Shown here piece by piece: positions 12,091 to 24,326 of a stretch of DNA of 64,000 bases (position 1 is the stretch's first letter; every line of letters starts with the position of its first letter). Made by a program: the position numbers and the translations under genes. The stretch covers positions 1-64,000 of the forward strand of contig ARYC01017102.1 of assembly GCA_000711775.1 (NCBI GenBank), read 5' to 3'. The notes under the pieces are model-generated. The model was given only the letters and a program-made list of their open reading frames with translations. It ran no database searches and was not told where the DNA came from. This DNA comes from Oxytricha trifallax. Its lineage: Eukaryota > Ciliophora > Spirotrichea > Sporadotrichida > Oxytrichidae.

Positions 12091-15000
12091 ATGTCTGCGA
12101 GATCACATCTAAACGATGTAAGCAATTGCATAGTGAGATGCACAATCAATATAAAAACAGGCGATAAGTAGTACTTTTAACCAGCAAATATAATAATTCA
12201 AAATCTCCTAAAGTTTTCTAACTTTCAATGCAGAGAGTGCAATATGATTATAAATGGAGCTGAGAACTTCAGGGCACATCAGTGGAATCATTAATTTTCG
12301 AATTATGAAAACGATAATGCTAATAATAGCAGTGTGGGGAGGAAGAACTCTTCTGGGTCTAGTTGCTCTGATTTTGAGCAGCTCACTTAGTAATTTAATA
12401 AAAAGTACTAATTTAGTCATCACATATTCGCTATTTAATTTGTTTAATCACTGCTAATCCTAGATTCTCAAGAAAAGTATAGATAAACACAGGCATTTTA
12501 AACCCAAAAGAAGTCCAAAAATACAACTTTTCTTGTGATTTAAAATCCATGCTAGCTTTTTAAAAACAGATTCAAACCTCTCTAGACAGCTACAATAAAT
12601 CACAAAGACCTTAAGTGAGAAAGACTGTCCTGTAAATCCAAGAATTCGATGAAAACCAATAATATTATATAGAGGAACTTAGAAATGAGCTTTAATATGA
12701 TGAATCAATGAATTATAAACCAAAGAGTGAAATCTTGATCAATAGTATGATTGCTGATTCTTTAATCAGTGAAGATTGGATAGTACCATTGAATTAATAA
12801 GAAAAATAGGAAGACTATTATTTTGGAGAACACTACTAAAATTATCAAAATGACTAATCTCAATATATTGAAGACAACTACAATGAGTACAAAGAATAGA
12901 GAGAGAATAATGAATTCAATGAGGAATACTATGGAGAAGAGGAATAGGATGATTATTATAATTAAGACGAAGAATACTACTATAATGAAAATTAAGAAGA
13001 CTATTATAATGAAGATGGTTAATACTACGAAGTGACTGATTAGAATTAAGATAATGATAAAAATCACAACTAAAACCAAAATTATAGAGATAATCATGAA
13101 TATATTGAAATGCAAAATGGAACGTCTAGATCTTTAAGAAATAATGGATTTATAAATATGGAAAAACCCAAGCCAGAGAGAATAAATTTAATGTAAATTT
13201 TTATAACAAAATTTAAACCTTTTTATATATGATTAATGCTCATTTGTTCCGACCGATACCCGTACCCCACCCATACCCCTCTTCTAAAAAATACCCCCTT
13301 CACACCCGTACCCCCCATACCCACCCCATAAAATCCCCCATTTCATATGAATTTTTTTATCCGCGCAGTCTTAATCGATTTCCTTCATGACATCTCGTCA
13401 TCATATATAGATAATTTTTTATATGAAATATCATAAATTTTTGAAATTTTTTTTTCTTTGCTTAATAACCCATAATAGCATATTAATTTCATTTTTTTTT
13501 TAATTTTTCAACTCTCGCCATTATTTTTTGAGTACATACTCTCATAGGAAATTATTTATTTTATGAGTAACACATTAATAATCATAATTATATATTAAAA
13601 TGATAATTATTTATAAAGTACTAGATATAATTCTTAACAACTTTGGTTAATGGACCCTACGATGGGCCGCTAAATGTTTTTTCTATATTTTTTTAAATGT
13701 TCTAAAAATCATTAAAACATCAAAGGAACATGTCATAAGTCATTCAAAAGCTCCCTTACGACTTTTAAAAGAAGTCTATAACAACAAAAATTAGAATATC
13801 AATAAAATCATAAAATACATAGAATTTTGATTAAATATTACTAATTTTAGTTAGTATGTTATGATTATTATACTTATTTTTTGAACAAATTTATATTCTA
13901 ATATCATGATTAATTGTTGTAATTGTTTCAAAACATTAATATTATATGTAATCCTATAGATCAGTAAGCTAAATGATTGTATTTGAAACAATTACAACAA
14001 TTAATCATGATATTAGAATATAAATTTGTTCAAAAAATAAGTATAATAATCATAACATACTAACTAAAATTAGTAATATTTAATCAAAATTCTATGTATT
14101 TTATGATTTTATTGATATTCTAATTTTTGTTGTTATAGACTTCTTTTAAAAGTCGTAAGGGAGCTTTTGAATGACTTATGACATGTTACTTTGATGTTTT
14201 AATGATTTTTAGAACATTTAAAAAAATATAGAAAAAACATTAGCGGCCCATCGTAGGGTCCATTACCCAAAGTTGTTAAGAATTATATCTAGTACTTTAT
14301 AAATAATTATCATTTTAATATATAATTATGATTATTAATGTGTTACTCATAAAATAAATAATTTCCTATGAGAGTATGTACTCAGAAAATAATGGCGAGC
14401 GTTGAAAAATTAAAAAAAAATGAAATTAATATGCTATTATGGGTTAATAAGCAAAGAATAAACTTTCAAAAATTTATGATATTTCATATAAAAAATCATC
14501 TATATATGATGACGAGATGTCATGAAGGAAATCGATTCAGACTGCGAGGATACAAAATTTCATATGAAATGGGGGATTTTATGGGGGGTACGGGGGTATG
14601 GGGTACGGGGGTATTTTTTAGAAGAGGGGTATGGGTGGGGTACGGGTCTCGGTTGGAACACTCATTGACTCTGCACCCCCACATAATCAATCAAGCCCTA
14701 CTCTTCAAATAGATGATTAATTCATTAACAATATCTATAATTTCTCATCATCATCAACTACATAGCAGCAATAACAATAGATCAAGCTCCTTCCTTAACT
14801 TTTCTCAGGCTAATAACAAACATCAAATGTGAATGTTTTTGGGGGTGTAAATATCAACATCAATATAAAACAGAAAAAAAGCAAATTAGTGGAGGATATC
14901 GAAGATGGAGAAATTTTAGAAGAATTTGATTATGAAGAATTCAAAGAGCAACCTTACAAGAGAAGAAAAAGAAGCAATAATTCCAAGCCAAAAGAACAAA

Positions 15001-15987
15001 TAAAGTCAAGCTAAAATCAATGTGAAAGTGGTGCCTAAAGTAGCAATGAGAATATATCAATGATATGATCAAGTGTCAAAAATGATTCCCTCTAATCTTA
15101 AAATCCTTTCACTACTGAGCTTTTAAATCAACAAAACTCGAATTATTATAGTCAAGATGATGAGGAAATTTTTGAAATACCCAGAAATGAATTTGCATAG
15201 TCTATTTTGAAGAAAAATTAAAATCTTTAAAATCTAGTCGAGGTGAGAGAGGAGAAAGTCATGGAAAATTTTAAGGAAAATATATCTGGTTAGTCGCTTA
15301 CTTAATTAATTTCATAAATTTAAGAACCAAAATATCATTAGGGTAATTTGAGGGAGGTTATTGATGTCAGCAAATAGGAGGATCTTAATCTGTAAAAAAT
15401 ACAATAATAGCATTATTTAATTATAACATTATTTTTATTTGATTATACAAGCTGAAAAAGACATGGATAGTATGCTCTCTGGATATGGCAGAATAAATAA
15501 GAGAAAGCATGAAATGAATGATTTCAAAGATTATTAACACTCAAACTCTAGTTTTAAACTTAAAAGTAGTTAAAAAACCCATAACTTTAAAGCGTCCATA
15601 AGAAAGTATTAAGATTCTCCAGATAATAAGAGTAAAATTAATAATAAATCTCATCTAAATCATAAAGAAGTAAGGAAGTCAAAGCATGAGAAAACAACCA
15701 TAAAACAAAATATTGTTAAGGATTTTGAAATGCAGCAGTAAATATAAACAGAATCTACACTTCTAGGTAAATACAATCAAAGAAAGATAGTTGATAGCCA
15801 CTAGTAAGAGAGTGGTTGTAGAGGTAAAATTAAAGAATAAAAGTTGTTAATCAAAGAGCAATAAAAAATGGAAAAAAAGAAGGAAAATTAGTAAAAGGAT
15901 GCCACAAACTAAGTCAGAGTAGTACAGAATATATGGAGTGGCAAAGATGAGACGGCAATTAGATAGTGGTCAGACTCTGAAGATTGA
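12091..15987 (+). CDS. C2H2 zinc-finger protein with acidic Y/N/Q-rich and basic tracts
   Basis: The proposed start ATG 12091 opens MSARSHLNDVSNC. A classical C2H2 finger follows (CRECNMI...FRAHQWNH, spacing C-x2-C-x12-H-x3-H). Next come a Ser/Asn region, a strongly acidic Tyr/Asn/Glu/Gln tract (about 12790-13090), a poly-Gln run, an acidic then Lys/Arg-rich segment (KRRKRSNN near 14960) and a Lys-rich tail ending WSDSED at TGA 15985-15987. The frame is cut by predicted IESs at 12383-12447, 13188-13232 and 15056-15067 and by fold-back copy B; each deletion keeps the frame. A further AT-rich break at about 15390-15450 is an intron or IES that I could not resolve. A nucleic-acid-binding nuclear protein is likely from the finger, but no ortholog is recognised. 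Confidence 0.65.
12383..12447 (+). other. Predicted IES, pointer TCACT
   Basis: TCACT occurs at 12383-12387 and 12448-12452. Removing 65 bp of AT-rich DNA joins SDFEQLT to ANPRFSRKV, two blocks that otherwise lie in different frames. Confidence 0.7.
13188..13232 (+). other. Predicted 45-bp IES, pointer TTAATG
   Basis: TTAATG occurs at 13188-13193 and 13233-13238. Removing 45 bp deletes an in-frame TGA (13230-13232) and joins PERINLM to LIDSAPP. The right pointer is only 6 bp from the left tip of fold-back copy B. Confidence 0.65.
13245..14660. mobile_element. Fold-back element, copy B, inserted in a coding frame
   Basis: This 1416-bp palindromic element closely matches copy A at 4.05-5.54 kb, with tips TGTTCCGACCGATACCCGT and a complementary right end. 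It is flanked by the perfect 6-bp duplication CTCATT (13239-13244 and 14661-14666). Its central spacer (about 13934-13978) matches copy A's spacer in reverse complement, so the two copies were inserted in opposite orientation. Deleting the element with one CTCATT leaves ATG CTC ATT GAC TCT GCA, continuing the zinc-finger protein frame. The apparent open frame through the right arm (from 14368) is not conserved in copy A and is not counted as a gene. Confidence 0.9.
15056..15067 (+). other. Possible 12-bp IES, pointer ATCAA
   Basis: ATCAA is repeated at 15056-15060 and 15068-15072. Removing 12 bp deletes an in-frame TGA and leaves SNENISSVKNDS in the zinc-finger gene. The unit is very short, so a sequencing or allelic difference is a real alternative. 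Confidence 0.45.
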
Positions 15988-16181
15988 CAAAATAAAGACA
16001 TAACATTAACTATTCAAAAAGAAAAACAAATTAAAATAATTAAACTTAAAATCTAATTAATTAATTAACTAGAATTATTCTTTAATTTAATAATTTCAAC
16101 TGAAATGAATATAAATTGTAAATATATTTAAATGGTTATTTAATTATATAGCTTAATTTTTAAACTATTTTGAAAAATTAA

Positions 16182-19100
16182 ATGAAAACTAGAGATATTC
16201 AAAAAAGAGTCTTTGAAGCATGTATAGAGCTACTGGATAATAATGTAGTGACTACAATACCATACTTGCTATTTGTAATATTTGACACAGTGATAAAGGG
16301 CATATATGGAATTGGATACATTTTTCACTTCATAGGAGTGGATGGCATAACTTTCTTGCAGAATTAATAGTCAATGGGAAGTCTTATATTTTTCATTGCG
16401 GCTTACTTGATGATTATAGTAAGTTTGCTACTCATTGCTATTTTTACAGGAGGAAGTGAAGACAATTCAAATATATTTAGAAGTCTCTTGAGAAAAACGC
16501 TAATTACAACACTTAAAGCCAATAATACATTCTTGATGGTACCAATTCTTGTAGTGATTTTTCAGACTTTTAGAATTGGAATTTAAACTTCTTTCGAGGA
16601 AGACATTTAAGTTTATCACCTAGCTGTAGCTATAATCACTCTAATAATTCAAATTTCACTATATCTCTTCACAGAAAATTTTGTGTTTTGTTTCTTCCCA
16701 AACAAGCAAATACCTTGGTCTAGGCCCATGCCAAACATAGATCTTTTGAAATATGCTAATAACACAACATTCGCGATTTTGTTAATATTTGATCATAAGT
16801 CGATCACCGTGGATATTATACTATTCATCTTTATAAGCTTACTATAGCTTTTTAGTTTCCTGATGAATATGTTTCATATACCTTTCTATTTGGTTCCTGT
16901 AGATACTGCATTATTAGCTTAAGGCTTATCTTTAACTTACATTTATGTTTTTGCAGTACTTAAGGCAATTTTACAGCTTGATAAGGGAAAAGTGTCTTTT
17001 GACATAGTATTTTGTTTCACTCTGATTCTATTTATAGTCTGTTTCTACAAAATTAGAATGTAGTAAGTTTCCAAGACTTTTCTGAAATCAAACAAAACCA
17101 TAAAAGACTTCAAAATCTAACTAGTGGAGCTCATTCGCACTTCAACTAGAAACAAATTAGATTTAGTGATTTCTTTGCAATCTTGGATAATATAGCATAA
17201 GCAAGCTTGCTCCACTCATAATTGCAAATGCATAATGTTTAAGCTGCATGACATTCAGAATATCAACAGCCGCATGTACAGACAAGTTAATCAAGAAGGG
17301 TTTGAGGAGCATAATGAACTGGATGACGAGGAGATTCCACAGGAGTCTATTGTTTATCAAGATGTTAACATGCTTAGTGCTGTCTAATAAGAGTTCTATA
17401 TGTCATTTTATTTTATAATCAAATAGCTAAAATGAAAAATGATTGAGAGGGCATATAATCAATTCTTAATTAAATTAATAAATCATAATTTCTTGAAGAT
17501 ATGGAAATCCAGCATAATGAAAATCCGAGAGATTTTGAAAAACGTTAACTTTTAAAATTGTAGTCCACTGTAATTCAATTAGTTAACTCTGAAATTGAAG
17601 AAAATGGTAAACTCGATACTCAACTCCAATAGTAATTTTAATTTGTACGTCAATTGACTTATCCTAATATTAGATTCATTGTCATGATTTTATGATGAAT
17701 CGAACATTTCAATATTTTTTTAAAATAAAATGCTTCCAATTCTTAAAGATCTGCGTTGACATTTTCTTAAAAAACCAAAGCTATAGGGCATATTTCAAAA
17801 TTTTACAGCTTTAATAGTCTCTAATAAAGTTAAGTATTGAGAAAATTCATTTTATTTAATTTAAAATTTATATATAAAAAAGGTATCTGTGATTATTGCA
17901 ATATGAAGCAAGAATTTATACTGGCTTATTTAAAGAAATATCTTATCAACAGAATGAATTAAAAAGAGAAGTTCAAAAAGAATTCAGAAAAAATTTACAT
18001 ACTCAATCAACTCAAATTTGATTATATTTAAATATAGTATATTATCTTAAAGCTTCAAATTTTAAAGTTATATATCTCTTAATGAATGAGAAAACTTATT
18101 TTTATTTTTTTATTTGAGGTTAGTTTCCAAAAGTTTATTGTAGATGTGTAAAAGGTTACTGAAACCGTTGACACATTATGGAAACAAAGTGCAAATAAAT
18201 CTTATAAAATTTTGGCAATGACTGAATTGATGGAAAAGATTAGCCACGATTATATTATAATTTGGACTAAATACTAAAATAAATTGAATTTTATACTTCA
18301 TTTAAAATATTTTCACTTCTTACAGATATACTTAGTAAGAATCTCTCCTTTTAATTCCAATTTAAATTAAAATATTTAGTATTATTTGATACTAAGAAAT
18401 TGAAGGGAAATATTTAAACCCAGAACTCCTTATTGTACTTGCAAGGTTTTGTGACCTTGTCATGGGATTCGAATTAGAAGCGGAGAATTTAATGTAAAAA
18501 GGCTAGTCCCTCCTTAACAGTATAAAACTCCAGCAATAAAAAGGTTAACTTATAGAAGAAAATCTAGAAAATAAGATAAAGAGCTAGGAGCTATTGTTTA
18601 ATGTGCATTGCTCACCGAAATGCCTCGATAAAATAGCATTTGCAAATTTGAAGTTCTTGCAGTTTGCTGGGTATAAGATAGATGAGATCCCTACAATTAA
18701 GAGCATGTAACCTTCCATTATTGCAAGCGGCCATGATGAAAAAATTACACACTTTTTGTAGAAAAATGAGAAGACAAGCAGCAATATATCTATTATAATT
18801 TTCTAATGATAAGGAAAATGTTGAACTTATTTTCTTTAAAAAAATTAATCACTCATAATGATTTTGTAAATTTTAAAATATTTAAATCTTAGCAAAATCA
18901 ATATTGACTCTTGGATGAAAGTAAAACAAGGTTACATAGTCCCGATTATGCTAAAGTCTATCCCCTATATAGACTTAAAGCATGATTTAAGATTTATAAC
19001 TTTATGCAAACCCAAGAATGATTTTGAAATTGAAGACACTAAATACCAGTATTTTTTCATTTTGAACAATCAGATATCCAAATACTTGCTATATATCAAT

Positions 19101-22100
19101 TTTTTTCAAAAATAAGTATAACTAAGCATTTTTCTTTCTAGTAAATTCATTTGGCAGAGTTGATTCAGCTTCCCAAGAATGTCATAATTTACTCTAGATT
19201 GGGTAGAAAATGATCGAAAATGGCTTGAGTTTACAACAAATTTTTATTGGTTTTGATTTAGATAGAGTGACTGATTACTCAAACGGTTAAGAATTTCAAC
19301 TTGACAAGAATAATCTAGTTGAGATTAGTCTATTAAATTTTCTTTATATTTTAGAGACTAATTTAAGTATAGGCTGTTTTAATTATTAGGTTTATGAGAT
19401 ATAGAACCAACTTGATATTCATTAGGAAGATAGCCCCACATAGTATGAATCCTTAGGTAAAATTGGCAGTTTCAGTAAAATTGAGTCGAAAAATATGCAA
19501 AAAATTTTCATGAGTGAAAGTGCTCCTCCGATTTTTATGAAATTATTCATTAAGCCTAGTACTTCAATTAATCCTGAGATGTCTTATTATGAGGTCATAG
19601 CAATGCCTGTGTAAAGTTAATTGCTAATAAATTTTGTTTACATTTAACTAATAATTATAGCCAGAATAGACTTCTATAGCAATTACCAATGCTAAAATGC
19701 ATTCTAACTTCTAATCCACTAATTTAAAGAATCTTGAGATAATGGATAGTGGCCTGCAAAAGATCTCTGGAGTAGAAGAAGATTCAATGCATCAAAATTA
19801 TTATTAATAAATTTATAACATCAAAATCAAAAATTAAGTTTAATAAGTTCATTTTTTGAAAATGACATTGGTTCACAGTCATCAATTACTTCTAGTTAGA
19901 CATCCAGAAGTGATAAATCTTTCTAGTTGATTAGAGATATCAAGGAAATCACTCAACTTAAAGGAATGCCTCCACTTATCTTGAAACTATTTATAAACTC
20001 TATTATAACTTATCTCAGTAATTTCTTACTCTCAGAATTATAATCCCTTATAAACAAACGGGATAATTTTATATGAAATTAATTGAAACTAAAACGCTCG
20101 ATGAACGTGTTTTTCTTTGTGATGCTTGTAACAGCCATCGTTTTGCTCGTAGTAAACATAGTCGATAAAGTGTCCTTCAAGCAAGATATTTAAGCAGTTG
20201 AAGAGGCCTTTCGCATTCAGTATTTTATATCAAATGTACGCCTGAGGTTTCAGTATTTATATGTCCAGTTACCAAAAATTTATGTTATTAATGAAATATT
20301 AAAATATGGTTAAATTAAAATAATGTAAAATAGTAATTAAATGAACAAACGTCAATAATCAAATTTCACTCATGTACTGCTCAAAAACTCAGGAAATATA
20401 ATAATTATAGAAATAGTTTTTATTAATGTCCCACAATTTTTTGAATTTTTATAATCTATACTCATTATTCTAAGTAATTAAATATGCAAGAAAATTATTA
20501 TATGGTTAGACTATTTATTTGTTTCATTTATAATATTAAATAATTTTTTGTAAAGTCAAACAACCCACTATAGAATTTCACTACTGATCGGATATTTACT
20601 TATGAAATGATCTAACATTAACTTGGTTTATATGTTGAGGAATTTAGACAGACTATCAATAGTTTTTATATATTCATGATTATTACACTATGGAGATTAA
20701 ATTTATCATATATAAATATATAAAAACACAGTTTAGGTTTTGCGGTTTAATTACTGAGCGATTAGTTAGAGAATTTATTCTTGAAAAATGATATTAAAAT
20801 GCTTGAAATCAGCAGAGCAGGCACTCTTTACAATTCATTAAATTAATGCTTTTATTTTTTAAATTAAAAATTAAATATATTCTCTTATTATCTTAGCTTG
20901 TAATATATTTCTTAATGAAATTGAAAATTCATTTATGGTAAGTGAAAAAATATATTTTTATTTTAAAACCTACCTTTAATAGTAAATTTATAATTAAAAA
21001 ACAATGAAAGTATAAATATATATATATTATGATATTATATTCAATTAAAGTTATGTTTATAATATGATAAAAATTACTTTCATATGTTTATAAAACGAAA
21101 TAAAGAAATACCATATTTCAAGAAAAAATACTTTTATTCATAATTTTATAAACTAGACAAGTATTTACAAAATAATGTTTAAATTTTGTTATGATATTAA
21201 ATAAAATGTACATCCCAAATGTTCATTAAATATTATTCTAAAATAGATATTATATTTGATTGAATACTTCAAGCTCATTCTAGAGTGGTTGCTAAGAAAT
21301 CATTACTAAAGCAGATCAATCTTAAAATTCTAGCAAATTTTCAATTTACTTTTATGTGAAATTATGCAAAAAATGAGAGTAAATATTTTTATTATTGAAT
21401 ACTAATACATGAATTATACAGCTTTGAAGATAGGCAGATCGATTTTTGGAGTGCAATATGGTTCATAAACTAAAAGCAATTATAGTTTATCTTCAGATGA
21501 AATTAATCAATATTTTATAATCCAAAATTTGGCTTAAACTCTTAGACTTAGAGCCAATATTGTCAATATATATAAAATTATTTAAAAGATTAGAATAAAT
21601 TGAAGTCTCCTTTATAGAAATCATTATAAAATTGTGCTAAATTTTCTATTTATACAATGATATAGAGGCTGATTTCTCTTCTGAGGTGATAAGATTTGGC
21701 AATTAATCACAATAAAACATACTAATTTTTACTTTAGTATGTGTAATTGTAGTAGTTATTGCTGGAATATTACTATTGCCAATGCTATTCACAATTGATA
21801 ATGCCCTGAGGGAGAGTATATTAACTTGGACTCAAATCAGGCAGGAGTAGAAAGAAGAGTAGATTAATAGGATAAACATATTTAAAGATTTCTTAGAGTA
21901 AACTGACTTTTAAATATATCTAGAATTTGGCTTAAAAACTGGCATTTTTTTATCTATTTAAATTAGCATCTTTCTTAAAATAATTTCAATTTTTCAATTT
22001 TTTTATATAAACTTTCTCAACTAGAGAGGCGGCATGCAATCAAAAAAACTGAGGCAAGTCCTAAAAGATCGCGAAAGAGTGAATGAAGTGCTTAAAGGCG

Positions 22101-24196
22101 GATTAGACAAATCGACCACAAAAATTAAGATTAATATGCATACTGATGATAAAGGAAATATCATCGAGAAATTGGGGATGAATAATCATAGTAAGGTTTT
22201 AGGGAAAGCGTAGAACAAATATCTTTAAAACATATAGTTCGAAGAAGACTTAGTAGAGGAAGAGGAGAAGAAAGCAAAAATTAAAAAAAATATGTATAGG
22301 CAAAATTCTTTAAGTATTAATTATTAACAAACATAAGCTTTATTTTTTCTTTAATTAATGATAAATAGTTATTTTATTAAAGCTGATGATGAAATTAATT
22401 CACCTAAAAATCAGCTTAATAATAGAAAGAAAAATCTCAATAATTTCTCTAATTTAGCGAAGCAACACAAGTAAACTAAAAATGGAAGAGTTTCCAAAAA
22501 TTAAGATGACATTTAATCGGAATCTGATAATTAAATTGTAATTTAATCAATTTAATGCTTTTTTCATGAAATAAAATACTGTTTTAAACAAATTAATTGG
22601 CTTATATCATGTATTTTTCTACAATATTTATGATGATGAGGACGATTAAGATTAAAATGCCAAGAAGCATAAAAATAAAATGGGAGAAGATTTAGCATCC
22701 TAAAGCATGAAGTACCACGAAGAGACTGATGCAGAGCGTATCCACAGATTCTCTTAAATCATCGCTCTCAATAAATAAATTTTAACTTAATTTTTCGCTT
22801 CGTTTTTCAGGGTTACTTTAATCAATAAATGAGAAATATTAATAAATACACATTCACAAGGAAATTGAGAATGGGAACAATCATTATAGCTTTCACAATT
22901 GGCCTGTGCAGTATGTACATAGGCTCATATCTCTTGGCTTCCACTATATACGAGGAGACTCTAGATAACTTTGATATTTTGACTACTATTTCATAGCGAG
23001 TTCCTTGTGTGGGCCGAAATTACTTTTTCTTAATGAATTTAAAAATATTAAATTTAATTATTCATAAATGTCAATAAAGCAATTATATTTACATATATAA
23101 ATAGAGAAATTAATGTGCATAGAAAATACTGAATAAGTATTAATAATTTATAATTTTGAATCAATATGTAAGAAATTCCACAAGCTAGGACGGTACATAG
23201 CTTGAAGATGAATAAGTAGTAAAGTTGCTGGAATAATTTAGATTTAATTATTGATTTTTATTTCATAATTCTATATATAAATTAATGTTAAATGCCAAAA
23301 AATTGAATCAGATATTAGAGTAATGAAGAAAGAAAGGAAATTGGACAGAGATATCATTAAGAGTAGCTTATAATTTAAAGAATATCAACAAATAATGGTA
23401 TTATTGACGCATTTAATTATAGATTAAGCCGACTCAAAGCAATTCTGCCAATTTTATTACAATGAAATTTCTGAAAAATATGCGAGAAACGAAAGCGAAC
23501 GCACATTTCTCCTTAATTAATGCAATTCTTTGAATTCTGGCCTTTTAAATTTAGGCGTCTCCTCGTCTATCAATTCCATGTTTCATAGTGTTGAACAGTC
23601 GAATATTTACTATATGACTGCAAATAGAACGCTTAAGTCCCTATAAACGCTAAACTTACAATAATTTCTATTTCTAAAAACTATAATAAGGATCACCATA
23701 TTTCTTAAAATTAATATTTTACATTAGATTAAAATCTATTTAAAACGTTGATCATATAAACTATTGTATTGATTTATTTTTAAATCCAAGTTTACTCTAC
23801 GATAAAGACTTAGAAACAATGTTGCTAATGTTTTTCAATTTCGTAGGTCCAGTTCTAGACAGAATCTAAAGACTCTCAAATTCTTCCCTATATTTAGTCC
23901 TTGAGAATGCTTTCAACAATGTTATAGTAATGTTTACAATTTTCCTTGCATTTTTAGTGATTACTTGGTATTTTAGTATAAGAACATTGATTAAAGCTCT
24001 CTCCAAAACATTGTCTCGATCTAAAATATCTGTAAAAATGATACCAGCATCAATTTTAATTGAAATTAAGGAATCTTCCAGTTTGATCAGTCAAGAAAAT
24101 GAGAGAGCCAATAATTACAACATGAAAAATTAAGAGAATGATGAAAGATAGAGAAAGAAACGCTCTGGGAAAAAATAATAGAAAATATATGATTGA
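16182..24196 (+). CDS. TmcB-like / PAS S-box ciliate membrane protein
   Basis: ATG 16182 opens MKTRDIQKRVFEACIELLDNN. At least six membrane helices follow up to about 17060 (for example PYLLFVIFDTVIKGIYGIGY and VCFYKI), then a Cys motif HKQACSTHNCKC near 17200. Further blocks carry a PAS-like stretch (FANLKFLQFAGYKIDEI, about 18630-18690), GYIVPIMLKSIPY near 18930, a motif SESAPPIFMKLFIKPSTS near 19520, and later helices near 20100, 21740, 22880 and 23930. The last block ends RKKRSGKKQQKIYD at TGA 24194-24196. Order and motifs resemble the large ciliate family related to Dictyostelium tiny-macrocyst proteins; that assignment is from memory of the family. Long AT-rich gaps (for example 20170-21650 and 23020-23160) are probably IESs. 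An in-frame TGA at 17433-17435 is unexplained. One gene or two tandem paralogs cannot be separated by eye. Confidence 0.55.
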
Positions 24197-24326
24197 AACA
24201 GGAAAAGCTTTGTTAATGAATAAATTTTGGATTAATTTCCATTAAATTAAAGATTTAAGAGACTCATTCGAAAGTATGTGCTAGGTTTATGATGAATTGT
24301 GTAATTATAATTATTGCGCAAATTTA

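Noticed and set aside
12762-13115. Hydrophobic minus-strand ORF opposite the zinc-finger gene
   Set aside because: It is the antisense shadow of the acidic Tyr/Asn/Glu tract, whose reverse complement reads as Ile/Val/Phe.
14368-14712. ORF through the right arm of fold-back copy B
   Set aside because: It lies in palindromic repeat sequence, crosses the element boundary, and is frameshifted in copy A.
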